64,000 nt of DNA from Streptomyces noursei (GTDB lineage Bacteria > Actinomycetota > Actinomycetes > Streptomycetales > Streptomycetaceae). The translations under genes were made by a program, and so were the position numbers. Positions 1 through 9,000 of the stretch are shown here, piece by piece. Numbering within the stretch: the stretch's first letter is position 1; each line of letters opens with the position of its first letter. The DNA is taken from positions 229,654 to 293,653 of the forward strand of contig NZ_LWBU01000091.1 of NCBI RefSeq assembly GCF_001646665.1, in the 5' to 3' direction. The notes beneath the pieces were generated by a model that was not told where the DNA came from, searched no databases, and worked only from the letters and a program-made list of their open reading frames with translations.

Positions 1-700
1 CGAGGTGCTCGACGTTGCCGGTGATCTCCCCGGTGTGGAGCCGACCGTCGGCGAGTGCGCACACCGTGTCGCCCGGCCGCATCCGGGAGAGGAAGGCGTG
101 CAGCTCCTCGACGAGCTGCGGCTTCTCGGTGTACGTCGCCGTCGACCCGTAGTCCTCGTCGACGAAGGTGCGCAACTGTTCCTTGCTGATGCCCTGGGTG
201 GCGGCGGGACGCAGGTGGGCGGCGGTCAGGAACACCCTGCCTTCGGGGAGCCACGCGCGCCGGAACAGGTCGGGGCCGGCCGAGTGCGGCCCCCGCACCA
301 GCCAGGCGCGGCTCGGACCCGACCACACCTGGCCGAGGAAGTCGGCGAGCGGCCGGCCGTCCTCGGTCTTCCACTCCATCCACCCGTTGGAGCTGCGGCC
401 CACGAGGATCTCCGCCGCCGCGGAGGGCGAATTGCACTCCACGTCCTCGACCACTTCGAGCCTGCCCGGCCACGTGGACGTCTCGCGTATCACCCCTTCC
501 GCGACGAGCCGTTCGCGCAGCCGGTGCGAGGAAGGCGTCTTCTCCGGGAACGACGGGACGACGTCGGGTCGCGCCGGGGAGCCCGCGAGCACCACCATCT
601 TCTGGCTGCCGTTGGTCCCGCTCTCGGAGAGCAGCCGGCCTCTGGCCACGGGGCCGCCGTACGGCAGGCGCAGCTGGAACTCCGGGTACGAATCGAGCAT
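1..700 (-). CDS. DUF4357 protein, McrB-like restriction component (partial)
   Basis: Leftward reading frame open to the window edge, so only the first 233 residues are visible. The ATG at 700 follows an AAGGA-like ribosome site in the upstream strand. Residues about 20-110 match the DUF4357 pattern, with a conserved stretch around ECNSPSAAAEILVGRSSNGW. Residues about 150-233 resemble the specificity-type N-terminal region of GTP-dependent McrB-like restriction proteins, but no P-loop is reached before the edge. DUF4357 is often found in restriction and other DNA-handling proteins, which fits the divergent defence genes next to it. The function is inferred from family and context; the catalytic part is unseen and another DUF4357 architecture is possible. 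Confidence 0.6.
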   Translation of the reverse strand, partial: MLDSYPEFQLRLPYGGPVARGRLLSESGTNGSQKMVVLAGSPARPDVVPSFPEKTPSSHRLRERLVAEGVIRETSTWPGRLEVVEDVECNSPSAAAEILVGRSSNGWMEWKTEDGRPLADFLGQVWSGPSRAWLVRGPHSAGPDLFRRAWLPEGRVFLTAAHLRPAATQGISKEQLRTFVDEDYGSTATYTEKPQLVEELHAFLSRMRPGDTVCALADGRLHTGEITGNVEHL

Positions 701-888
701 CGGTGTCCTTGGGTCGGAGGGTACGGCCGGGTGCATTGTGGGGCGCTCGTGATTCGTTTCGGCGGCGCTTCGCGTATTTCCGGCCAACTCCGACGCCTTG
801 ACCGGCACAGATCCGGCCGCACGTTGCCGTGCGCGGCGGCCGAAGCCCATGATCGGGAGCGGAGCACCGGGACGGCGAGAGGGGAACG

Positions 889-1578
889 GTGGGCACCGGA
901 ACGACGAGCGGGCCGCCCAGGCAGCGGCACACCGAGGACCTGCTGGCGGCGGTGTCCATGACGTCCGCGCAGCTCGCCCAGGCGGTCGGCCGGTTCGACG
1001 GTGACACCCTGGCCATGGTGACGGCCGCGATCCGCACGGCGGAGCGCGCCTTCGAGGAGCTCGACGCCTGCTACGACGTCATCGACGACGCGTCGGCCAC
1101 GGGCCAGGCAATCGCCGCTCGGCTGGGCGCCCTGCTCGCGGCGGAGGACGAGCAGAGCATCGGCCCGGAGCTGGACGCCCTGGACGCGGTCTCCGCTCGC
1201 GTCCGCGGCACCGACCAGGCCCGAGAGCTGCTGCATCGTGTCCTCGGACGGGAGGAGGCGGCCGAGCGCGCCCTGCCGGCGGTGCGCCGTCTCACCGGAG
1301 CGGATCTGCCCGCTCTGCCTTCCGCCTATGCGGACGACGCGGGTTTCGACGACCTGATGGCGTTGGCCGCCCGCGAGGAGGAGCTGGCGCCACGGCTGCG
1401 CGCGGCACACGCCGAGCGCCTGCGTGAGGTGGCCGCGCACCTCGTCCACGTGGTGGAGAAGGTCGCGGCCGTGGGTTTCGCCGACGAGGCCTTCGCCCGG
1501 GAATCGGCGCAAGAGGCCCGCCGGGCCCACGCACTATGGGTCCGGTGCCTCGCGGAGCGCAGGCGGGACCTCGGATAG
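889..1578 (+). CDS. Hypothetical alpha-helical protein
   Basis: A 229-residue protein I do not recognise. It is Ala/Glu/Arg/Leu rich and probably all alpha-helical, with heptad-like stretches suggesting a coiled-coil or helical bundle. It has no signal peptide, membrane segment or cysteine cluster. The GTG at 889 follows AGAGGGGA closely (about 3-4 bases), so an internal GTG at 955 remains a possible start. It lies 108 bases upstream of the kinase start and on the same strand as the kinase-helicase-methyltransferase series, so it may be the first gene of that unit. It could be a structural or adaptor component; that is only positional inference. Confidence 0.6.
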   Translation: MGTGTTSGPPRQRHTEDLLAAVSMTSAQLAQAVGRFDGDTLAMVTAAIRTAERAFEELDACYDVIDDASATGQAIAARLGALLAAEDEQSIGPELDALDAVSARVRGTDQARELLHRVLGREEAAERALPAVRRLTGADLPALPSAYADDAGFDDLMALAAREEELAPRLRAAHAERLREVAAHLVHVVEKVAAVGFADEAFARESAQEARRAHALWVRCLAERRRDLG

Positions 1579-1686
1579 CCGGCCGCCTCCGCGCCCGTAC
1601 GGCACCGGGTCTCCGGCCGGATAACGTGTGCGGTGCGACCGGACATGTCAGCTCCGTCCTCACGCTCACGAGCAGAAAGGCCCCTC

Positions 1687-2976
1687 GTGCACATCGCTCC
1701 CCTCAGCCCGCATGACCCCGTCGAGCTGGGCGGCTACGAGCTGCTCGGCCGCATCGGGCACGGCGGCATGGGGCAGGTGTACCTGGGCGAGTCACCCGGC
1801 GGGGAGCCCGCAGCCGTCAAGGTGATCAAGCCGTCCGTCGTGGACTCCGAGACCCGGCAGCGCTTCGCCCAGGAAGTGGAGATCCTCAAGACGATCTGGG
1901 GTGCGCGGATCGCGGCGCTGCTCGACGCCGACGCGGAGGCCGATCCGCCGTGGCTGGCCACCGAGTACGTTGAGGGCCCCGACCTGAGCCGGCACGTGGC
2001 CTTGCACGGCCCGCTGCCCTCGCTGCTCGCCGCCTCCCTCGGGGCGACGCTCGCCGAAGCGCTCGCCACCGTACACAAGCAGGGTCTGCTGCACCGTGAC
2101 CTCAAGCCCGCGAACGTGCTGCTCGGCCCCAACGGGCCGAAGGTCATCGACTTCGGTCTCGCGGTGTTCGCCGAGTCGAGCGTGTCCCTGACCGCGCCCA
2201 ACACCGTGGTCGGCACACCTGCGTGCATGGCGCCCGAACAGGCGAGGGGCGACCGGCCGCTGACGCCAGCGGTCGACGTGCACGCGCTCGGCGCCGTGAT
2301 GCTGTTCGCCGTCTCCGGGCACCTGCCGTACCAGGCCGCGAACATCCACGTCCTCTTCCATCAGGTCACCGACCCGGGGACGGCTCCCGACCTGTCGGGG
2401 GTCCCCGACGAGCTGGTGCCCCTGCTGACGGCGATGCTCGCGCACCGGGCCGAGGACCGGCCGGCGCTGAGCGACGTCGTCCAGCAGTGCCGGGCGGTCA
2501 TCGAGGCGCAGGGCTTCAAGGTCGCCCAGGCACGGCGCCGGCTCACGACGCACACGGCGGCTCCCTCGCATCCGCTGGACAACCTGCCGCCCACGGTCGC
2601 CCTCCCGTTGCCGCCCACCGTCCCGGCGGCCCCGGCGGTTCCCGGGCCGAGCACGCCGCCGTCGACAGGGCCGACCGTGGTGCTCTCCCCGGACGCCACC
2701 CCGCCGGCCGCCCCCGCTCCTGACGCCGACGAGCAGGCCGTCCCCGAGCCGACCCCTACGCTCGTCGACCGTCCCGCGCCGCCGTCCGGAAGCGATGCGC
2801 CCTCGTCCGCACCCGCCGCCCCGGAACCCGCCTCGGGCACGGACAGCCCGTCGTCCACGCCGCCGGCCGCTCCCCGCGCCCCCCGCGGCCGCTCCGGGCA
2901 GCGGCTGCATTCCGCCCAGGCCCGGATCACCGCACAGCGGCTCCGCGAGGTGTACGCGGCCCAGGCCGCGTTCTGA
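1687..2976 (+). CDS. Hanks-type serine/threonine protein kinase, cytosolic
   Basis: A 429-residue kinase. The glycine loop (IGHGGMGQVY), the Lys of AVKVIK near residue 45, HRDLKPAN near 136, DFG near 155 and an APE motif near 182 are all intact, so it should be active. After the kinase domain (about 15-270) comes a Pro/Ala/Ser/Thr-rich linker and a short basic helical tail. No transmembrane helix or PASTA repeats are present, unlike the PknB type. The GTG at 1687 is chosen because AGAAAGG ends 6 bases upstream; the frame stays open to a GTG at 1633 without a better site. It precedes the SNF2 helicase by 83 bases, so the kinase may regulate the helicase-methyltransferase pair, as kinases do in BREX/Pgl-type systems (family knowledge; the link here is inferred). 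Confidence 0.9.
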   Translation: MHIAPLSPHDPVELGGYELLGRIGHGGMGQVYLGESPGGEPAAVKVIKPSVVDSETRQRFAQEVEILKTIWGARIAALLDADAEADPPWLATEYVEGPDLSRHVALHGPLPSLLAASLGATLAEALATVHKQGLLHRDLKPANVLLGPNGPKVIDFGLAVFAESSVSLTAPNTVVGTPACMAPEQARGDRPLTPAVDVHALGAVMLFAVSGHLPYQAANIHVLFHQVTDPGTAPDLSGVPDELVPLLTAMLAHRAEDRPALSDVVQQCRAVIEAQGFKVAQARRRLTTHTAAPSHPLDNLPPTVALPLPPTVPAAPAVPGPSTPPSTGPTVVLSPDATPPAAPAPDADEQAVPEPTPTLVDRPAPPSGSDAPSSAPAAPEPASGTDSPSSTPPAAPRAPRGRSGQRLHSAQARITAQRLREVYAAQAAF

Positions 2977-3059
2977 CACCGGCGGGCTCCCGATGCGGGC
3001 GGACCCGCGATACTGAGGGGCCTGCCACAACCGTCACGAAACACCACAGGAGGACACGG

Positions 3060-6020
3060 GTGACCGCCGTCCAGACCAGCCCCGAGCAGCACGGCGACGC
3101 GTCGGTCGCGGCGGGGCAGGAGCAGCAGTTCCCCGCGGGCGCGCAGGTGCTCGTACGCGACGAGGTGTGGCTGGTCAGGAACGCAGTGCCGACCACCGAC
3201 GACGGCACCCGGGTCGAGGTGGTCGGGGTGTCCGACTTCGTGCGGGACCAGGAGGCCGTGTTCTTCACCGGCCTGGACACCGTCGAGCTCATCGACCCGC
3301 GCGACACCCGCCTGATCGCGGACGACTCTCCCACCTACCGGCGCTCCCGGCTGTTCCTGGAGGCCGTGCTGCGCCGCACGGCCCTGCCCCAGTCCGAGCG
3401 GCGGCTCGCGCTCGCCGACTCCTTCCTCCTGGACCCGCTCCCCTACCAGCGCCGCCCCGCCGAACTCGCGCTCTCCGGCGCCAATCTGCGCCCCCGGCTG
3501 CTGATCGCGGACGTCGTGGGCCTGGGCAAGACGCTGGAGATCGGCCTGACGCTCGCCGAGCTCATCCGGCGCGGCCGGGGTGAGCGCATCCTCGTCGTCA
3601 CGCCGCAGCACGTCCTGGAGCAGTTCCAGCACGAGCTGTGGACACGGTTCGCCATTCCGCTGGTCCGGCTGGACTCGGTGGGCATCGAGCGGATCCAGCG
3701 CGAGATCCCCGCGGGACGGAATCCGTTCACGTTCTTCAAGCGCGTGATCGTCTCGATCGACACGTTGAAGAACACCGATCAGTACCGCCACCACCTGGAG
3801 CAGATCCGCTGGGACGCGGTCGTCATCGACGAGTCGCACAACCTGATCAACCGCGGCTCCCTGCGCAACCAGCTCGCCCAGACCCTGGCGCCGCGCACCG
3901 ACGCCCTGATCCTCGCCTCCGCCACGCCGCACAACGGCGACGCGAGGTCGTTCGCCGAGCTGATCGCCCTGCTGGACCCGGCGGCTATCCGCGACCCGGA
4001 GAACTACCGGGCGGAGGACATCGAGCATCTCTTCATCCGCCGTACGAAGGTCAGCACCGAGGTCCGCGAGCAGATGAAGGGCCAGTGGGCGGACCGCGGC
4101 CCGTCCCAGGCCGTACACTGCCCGGCCACCCCGGCCGAGGAGCGGATCTTCGAGGAGCTGGCGGCCGTCTGGCTGCCGCGCGACGGCAGCCCGTCCGTGA
4201 GCCCCGTCCCGCTCTTCCCGTACACGCTCCTCAAGTCCTTCCTCTCCTCGCACGCGGCGCTCAAGGCCACCGTGAGCGCCCGTATCAAGACCCTGGAGAA
4301 GAAGGACGACCCCCTCGCCACGGCGGCGGAGCTCGCCGCCCTGCGCCGGCTCGCGGAACTGGCCGCGGACCTGACGGAGGCGGACTCGGCGAAGTTCGCC
4401 GCGCTGGTGGAACAGCTGAAGGGCATCGGCGTCGGCCCGTCCTCCGACACCCGCGTCGTGGTCTTCTCGGAGCGCGTCCAGACCCTGGAGTGGCTGGCGA
4501 CCATCCTGCCCGCCGCCCTCGGCTTCCGGGGCCGGACCGCGAAGGACTGCCTGCGCGTGATGCACGGCGGCCTGTCCGACGAGCAGCAGATGCGGGTCGT
4601 GGAGGAGTTCGGGCTGGCCGGCGCTCCGGTACGGATCCTGCTGACGGGCGACGTGGCCTCCGAGGGCGTCAACCTGCACCGCCAGTGCCACCAGCTGGTC
4701 CACTACGACGTACCGTGGTCGCTGATCCGCATCGAGCAGCGCAACGGCCGCATCGACCGCTACGGTCAGGCCCACCCGCCGCAGTTCCGCGCCCTGATCC
4801 TCACCAGCGGCACCGAGGGCGCGAAGGACGACACCCTGGTCTCCGAGCGGCTCCTTGAGCGCGAGGACCAGGCGCACCGTTCGCTCGGCACGGCGGAGGC
4901 CGTCACCGGCCTCTACCGCGCGGAGGCCGAGGAGAAGTCCCTCATCCAGGATCTGCTGCGCGGCAGGACCGTGGACGAGTCCCTCGACAGGCGCCGGTCC
5001 GGCGAGGACGCCGGCACGGACGCCATGGACGACTTCCTGGCGGACTTCTTCGGCTCGGTCGGTGACGAGCCGAAGGCGGAGGACGCGGAGACCGACGGGC
5101 AGTCCGCCCCCGAGACGGCCGGAGGCGCCACCGGCACGGAAGTGGCCACGGGCTCCGTCCTCCCCCGCCTCTTCGACTCAACCGCCCACTTCCTGGACGA
5201 GGCGCTGCGCGAGGTGTACCCGGACGCCCGCGACCGCCTGGACCTCGACCGTGACGAGCAGTCGGGCCTGCTGTCCTTCCGTCCCCCGGCCGACCTCCTC
5301 CACCGCCTCAAGGCGCTGCCCGTGGACTACCTGCGCGAACAGCGGTTGCGCGAGCGGCTGTTGGTCACCTTCAATCGGCGGCTCGCCCAGCACTCGCTCC
5401 AGCGGGCCCGCGAGGCGGGTTCCACCTCCAGCTGGCCGGAGATCTCGCTGCTGACCGACCTGCACCCGGTCGTCGAGTGGCTGACGGACAAGGTCCTCGT
5501 CCGGCTCGGGCGCCAGGAGGCGCCGATGATCACGGCGGAGGTGGCGGAGCCCACCTATCTCGTCCAGGGCGTGTACTCGAACGCCCTGGGCCGGCCGACG
5601 GTCGTCAAGTGGATGGGCGTGACGCGCAGCGGGGCCGTGGACGACGACATGGTGTCGCTGCTGCGCCGCTCCGGGGTCGGCCCGACGATGGCGAACAAGC
5701 TCCGTCACCGGGACCCCGCCCCGTTGGCCGCCGCCATCCCCGCCGTACTGGAGGCCGCCGAGGCCTTCATGGAGCGGCACCGGGACGCCTGGGACCGGCC
5801 GCTGCGCGAGTCGATCGAGCGCCACAAGCTGCGCCTCGGCGACTGGGAGCAGCCCACGCTGGCGGGCGAGCACACCAAGCGGCGGCTCACCGACCTCGCC
5901 GATGACCTGCTGACCACCGGGCAGCGCCCGATGCTGCGCGTGCTCGCGGTGCTGCTGCCCGACCCCGACGCACCACCGGCCGCGTCCGCGCCCCTGTCCG
6001 CCACGCCCGCCGCCCTCTGA
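3060..6020 (+). CDS. SNF2-family helicase, DISARM DrmD-like
   Basis: A 986-residue superfamily 2 translocase. Walker A (GLGKT, residues 154-158), DESH (257-260) and SATPHN (287-292) lie in the first RecA lobe. The second lobe around 520-570 has TGDVASEGVNL and the arginine-rich RNGRIDRYGQ motif. An N-terminal segment (about 25-85) precedes the motor and an acidic linker (about 655-690) splits the C-terminal part. Length and layout match DrmD of class 1 DISARM and related HepA-like helicases. The GTG start follows a clear AGGAGG site about 7 bases upstream. The methyltransferase starts 13 bases after the stop, so the two are almost certainly co-expressed and probably act together, the helicase moving on DNA and the methyltransferase marking self. 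DrmD identity is by pattern recognition, not by search. Confidence 0.85.
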   Translation: MTAVQTSPEQHGDASVAAGQEQQFPAGAQVLVRDEVWLVRNAVPTTDDGTRVEVVGVSDFVRDQEAVFFTGLDTVELIDPRDTRLIADDSPTYRRSRLFLEAVLRRTALPQSERRLALADSFLLDPLPYQRRPAELALSGANLRPRLLIADVVGLGKTLEIGLTLAELIRRGRGERILVVTPQHVLEQFQHELWTRFAIPLVRLDSVGIERIQREIPAGRNPFTFFKRVIVSIDTLKNTDQYRHHLEQIRWDAVVIDESHNLINRGSLRNQLAQTLAPRTDALILASATPHNGDARSFAELIALLDPAAIRDPENYRAEDIEHLFIRRTKVSTEVREQMKGQWADRGPSQAVHCPATPAEERIFEELAAVWLPRDGSPSVSPVPLFPYTLLKSFLSSHAALKATVSARIKTLEKKDDPLATAAELAALRRLAELAADLTEADSAKFAALVEQLKGIGVGPSSDTRVVVFSERVQTLEWLATILPAALGFRGRTAKDCLRVMHGGLSDEQQMRVVEEFGLAGAPVRILLTGDVASEGVNLHRQCHQLVHYDVPWSLIRIEQRNGRIDRYGQAHPPQFRALILTSGTEGAKDDTLVSERLLEREDQAHRSLGTAEAVTGLYRAEAEEKSLIQDLLRGRTVDESLDRRRSGEDAGTDAMDDFLADFFGSVGDEPKAEDAETDGQSAPETAGGATGTEVATGSVLPRLFDSTAHFLDEALREVYPDARDRLDLDRDEQSGLLSFRPPADLLHRLKALPVDYLREQRLRERLLVTFNRRLAQHSLQRAREAGSTSSWPEISLLTDLHPVVEWLTDKVLVRLGRQEAPMITAEVAEPTYLVQGVYSNALGRPTVVKWMGVTRSGAVDDDMVSLLRRSGVGPTMANKLRHRDPAPLAAAIPAVLEAAEAFMERHRDAWDRPLRESIERHKLRLGDWEQPTLAGEHTKRRLTDLADDLLTTGQRPMLRVLAVLLPDPDAPPAASAPLSATPAAL

Positions 6021-6033
6021 GAGAGCCACTGTC

Positions 6034-9000
6034 ATGACGTACGACTCCCTGGTCAACCGCGGCGACTACTTCTCGGCCCACTACCTCGCCGAGGTACTGC
6101 CCAAGGACCTCAAGACGGGCCTGCTCCAGACCTGGAAGGAGCGGGAGGAGGCTGCGAAGCCCCCGGCCGGTACGGGAGAGGCGGCGCCCTCCGAGGGCCC
6201 CGACATGCTGCGCGAGGACACCAAGCAGGCCCTGCCCGTCACTCCGCGGGCCGGTCTCCGGGCACTGCGCCGCAACTACTTCCGTGCCCGCTCCTTCTTC
6301 GCCCTCCCTGAGGACGCCGAGGGCACCGCCTCCGTGCCCGACGCGGGAGACGACGCGCTGACGTACGGCGCCCCCGCCTGGCGGGAGCGGGTACACGCGC
6401 TGAACGCCGAGGTCCTGCGCGCACTGGGCTACGACGCGAAGCCCGGCAACCTCACCGTCTGGCGGGCGGGCCAGAGCCACGAGATCACCGTCGCGCACGT
6501 CGAGAAGGGCCTCGTCGCCGTCGACTGCGGCTGGGCCGCCGAGGCGGACGCCGCCCTGGACCCCGACGGCCCGGGCCGTCTGCTCGACCCCGTCGTCCTC
6601 GACGGCTCGAACAGCCTGACCACCGGCTCCAAGCTGGCCTCGTTCCTGTTCGCCTGCGACGAGGCCCCGCGCTACGTGCTGCTGCTCGTCGGCGGCGTCG
6701 TCGTCCTCGCCGACCGGATGGTGTGGGGCGAGGGCCGCTACCTCGCCGTCTCCCTCGACATCGCACTCCAGCGCAACGACACTCGTCCGGGCGGCGAACT
6801 CGACACCGTCGCGGCGCTGTTCGGCGCCGACTCGCTCCGCACCCCCGAGGAGGGCGGCGAGAACCCGCTCGCCGAACTCGTCGGCAAGTCCACCAAGCAC
6901 GCGGTGGGGGTCTCCAGCGACCTGCGCGACGGCCTGCGCCTGAGCGTCGAGCTGATCGCCAACGAGGTTCTGGAACGCCTCCGCGAGCAGGGCGTGCAGC
7001 CGCAGGACATCGGCGAACTCCCCGAGCTCGGCCGCCAGCTGACCCGCGAGTCGCTGCGCTACCTGTACCGCATCCTGTTCCTGCTGTACGCCGAGGCCCG
7101 CCCCGAGCTCGGCATCCTGCCGTCCGACTATCCCGAGTACCAGCTCGGCTACGGCCTCGGCCGGCTCGGCGAACTCGTCGCGGAGCGCGACCTCGTCGAC
7201 GAGAAGTCCCGCCGCGGCTTCTACCTGTACGAATCGCTCGACCTGCTGTTCCGCAAGGTCCAGGACGGCTACCGGCCGCGCCGCACCCACGGCGAGACGG
7301 CGGAGGCGGCGGAGAGCGCCGAGGCCGTCGGCTCGGTCGGCGCGAAGACCAGCGAGGACCTGGGCCTGCGCTTCGAGCCCCTGCACTCCACGCTCTTCGA
7401 GCGGGACTCGATCAAGCTGATCGGCGCGGACGCCGTCGTCGACCCCCGTCACGACGCCGACGAGGCCCTCGCCCGCGGCGAACGCGTCCGCTACCTCGAC
7501 ACCCGGCTCCGCAACGCCACCCTGTACGAGGTCCTGCACAAGCTCATGCTCACCAAGGGCAAGAAGGGCGAGCGCGGCGGCTTCATCTCGTACGCCCAGC
7601 TGGGCATCAACCAGCTCGGCGCCGTGTACGAGGGCCTGATGTCGTACTCCGGCTTCATCGCGGGCGAGGAGCTGTACGAGGTCGCCAAGGGCGGCGACCC
7701 TAAGGACGGCTCCTGGCTGGTGCCCAAGTCGAAGGCCGACGAGTACCCGGACACGGTCTTCGTCCGGCGGCCGGACCGCGACACGGGCGAGGAGCTGCGC
7801 GTCCGGTACGCCCCCGGCTCGTTCGTCTACCGGCTCTCCGGCCGCGACCGCCAGACCTCGGCCTCCTACTACACCCCGGAGTCCCTCACCAAGGTCACGG
7901 TGGAGCTGGCCCTCCAGCACCGCCTGGACCAAGACGGCACGGAGACCAAGGCGCGCGAGCTGCTCGACTGGAAGATCTGCGAACCGGCCCTCGGCTCGGG
8001 CGCGTTCCTCAACGAGGCGATCAACCAGGTAGCCGCCGAGTACCTGCGGCGCCGGCAGAAGGAACTCGGCCGCTCCATCGACACCGAGCAGTACGCCGTC
8101 GAGCTCCAGAAGGCCAAGGCGTACATCGCCCTCCACAACTCGTACGGCGTCGACCTCAACGAGACGGCGGTCGAGCTGGCCGAGGTGTCGTTGTGGCTCA
8201 ACACCATGCACCCCGGCATGGAGGCCCCCTGGTTCGGCCTCCACCTGCGGCGCGGCAACTCCCTCATCGGCGGCCGACGCGAGGTGTACAGCCCCGAGCG
8301 CCTGAAGAAGGGCGGCTGGCTGGGCACGACGCCGGAACGCTACCCGCTGGCGGACGCGCAGGCGGGCGTCCCGCTGCCGGAGGGCGCGGTGCACCACTTC
8401 CTCCTCCCGGCGAAGGAGTGGGGCGCTGTCGCCGCCGAGAAGGAGGCGAAGGCGCTGGCGCCGGAGGCCGCGAAGGCGCTCGGCGCGTGGCGCAAGGCGG
8501 TCACGAAGTCCCCGACGGCCAAGCAGACGGCCCGCCTCCAGGGCCTGGCTCGGCGGGCCGAGTACCTGTGGGACCTGGTCGTGCAGCGGCTGACGATCTC
8601 CGAGCGGGAGATCTCGCGGCGTGTGGACGTGTGGGAGGCGGAGCCGGGTTGGCTGCGCCGGCCTAAGGAGGCCGTGCCCCGGGAGAAGGTGCTGGCCGAC
8701 CTCACGGCGGTGGACACCCCGTACTGGCGGCTGAAGAAGCTCATGGACACGTGGTGCGCGCTGTGGTTCTGGCCGGTGCAGGAGGCTGGGCTGCTGGACG
8801 GGACCGACGCGCGGTACCAGCGGGCGGAGGTCCCGCCCGCACGGCAGGGCGGGGCCGTTGCGGAGTCCGGGGCGTCGGACGTGATCCGTACGTACGAGGA
8901 GGTCGACCTTCTCGGGAACGTCACCGTGAAGGAGGTCAAGCGCGGCGACATCGACAAGCGGCGGAAGGGTACGCGGAAGGGCGAGCAGTCCTTCGGGGGC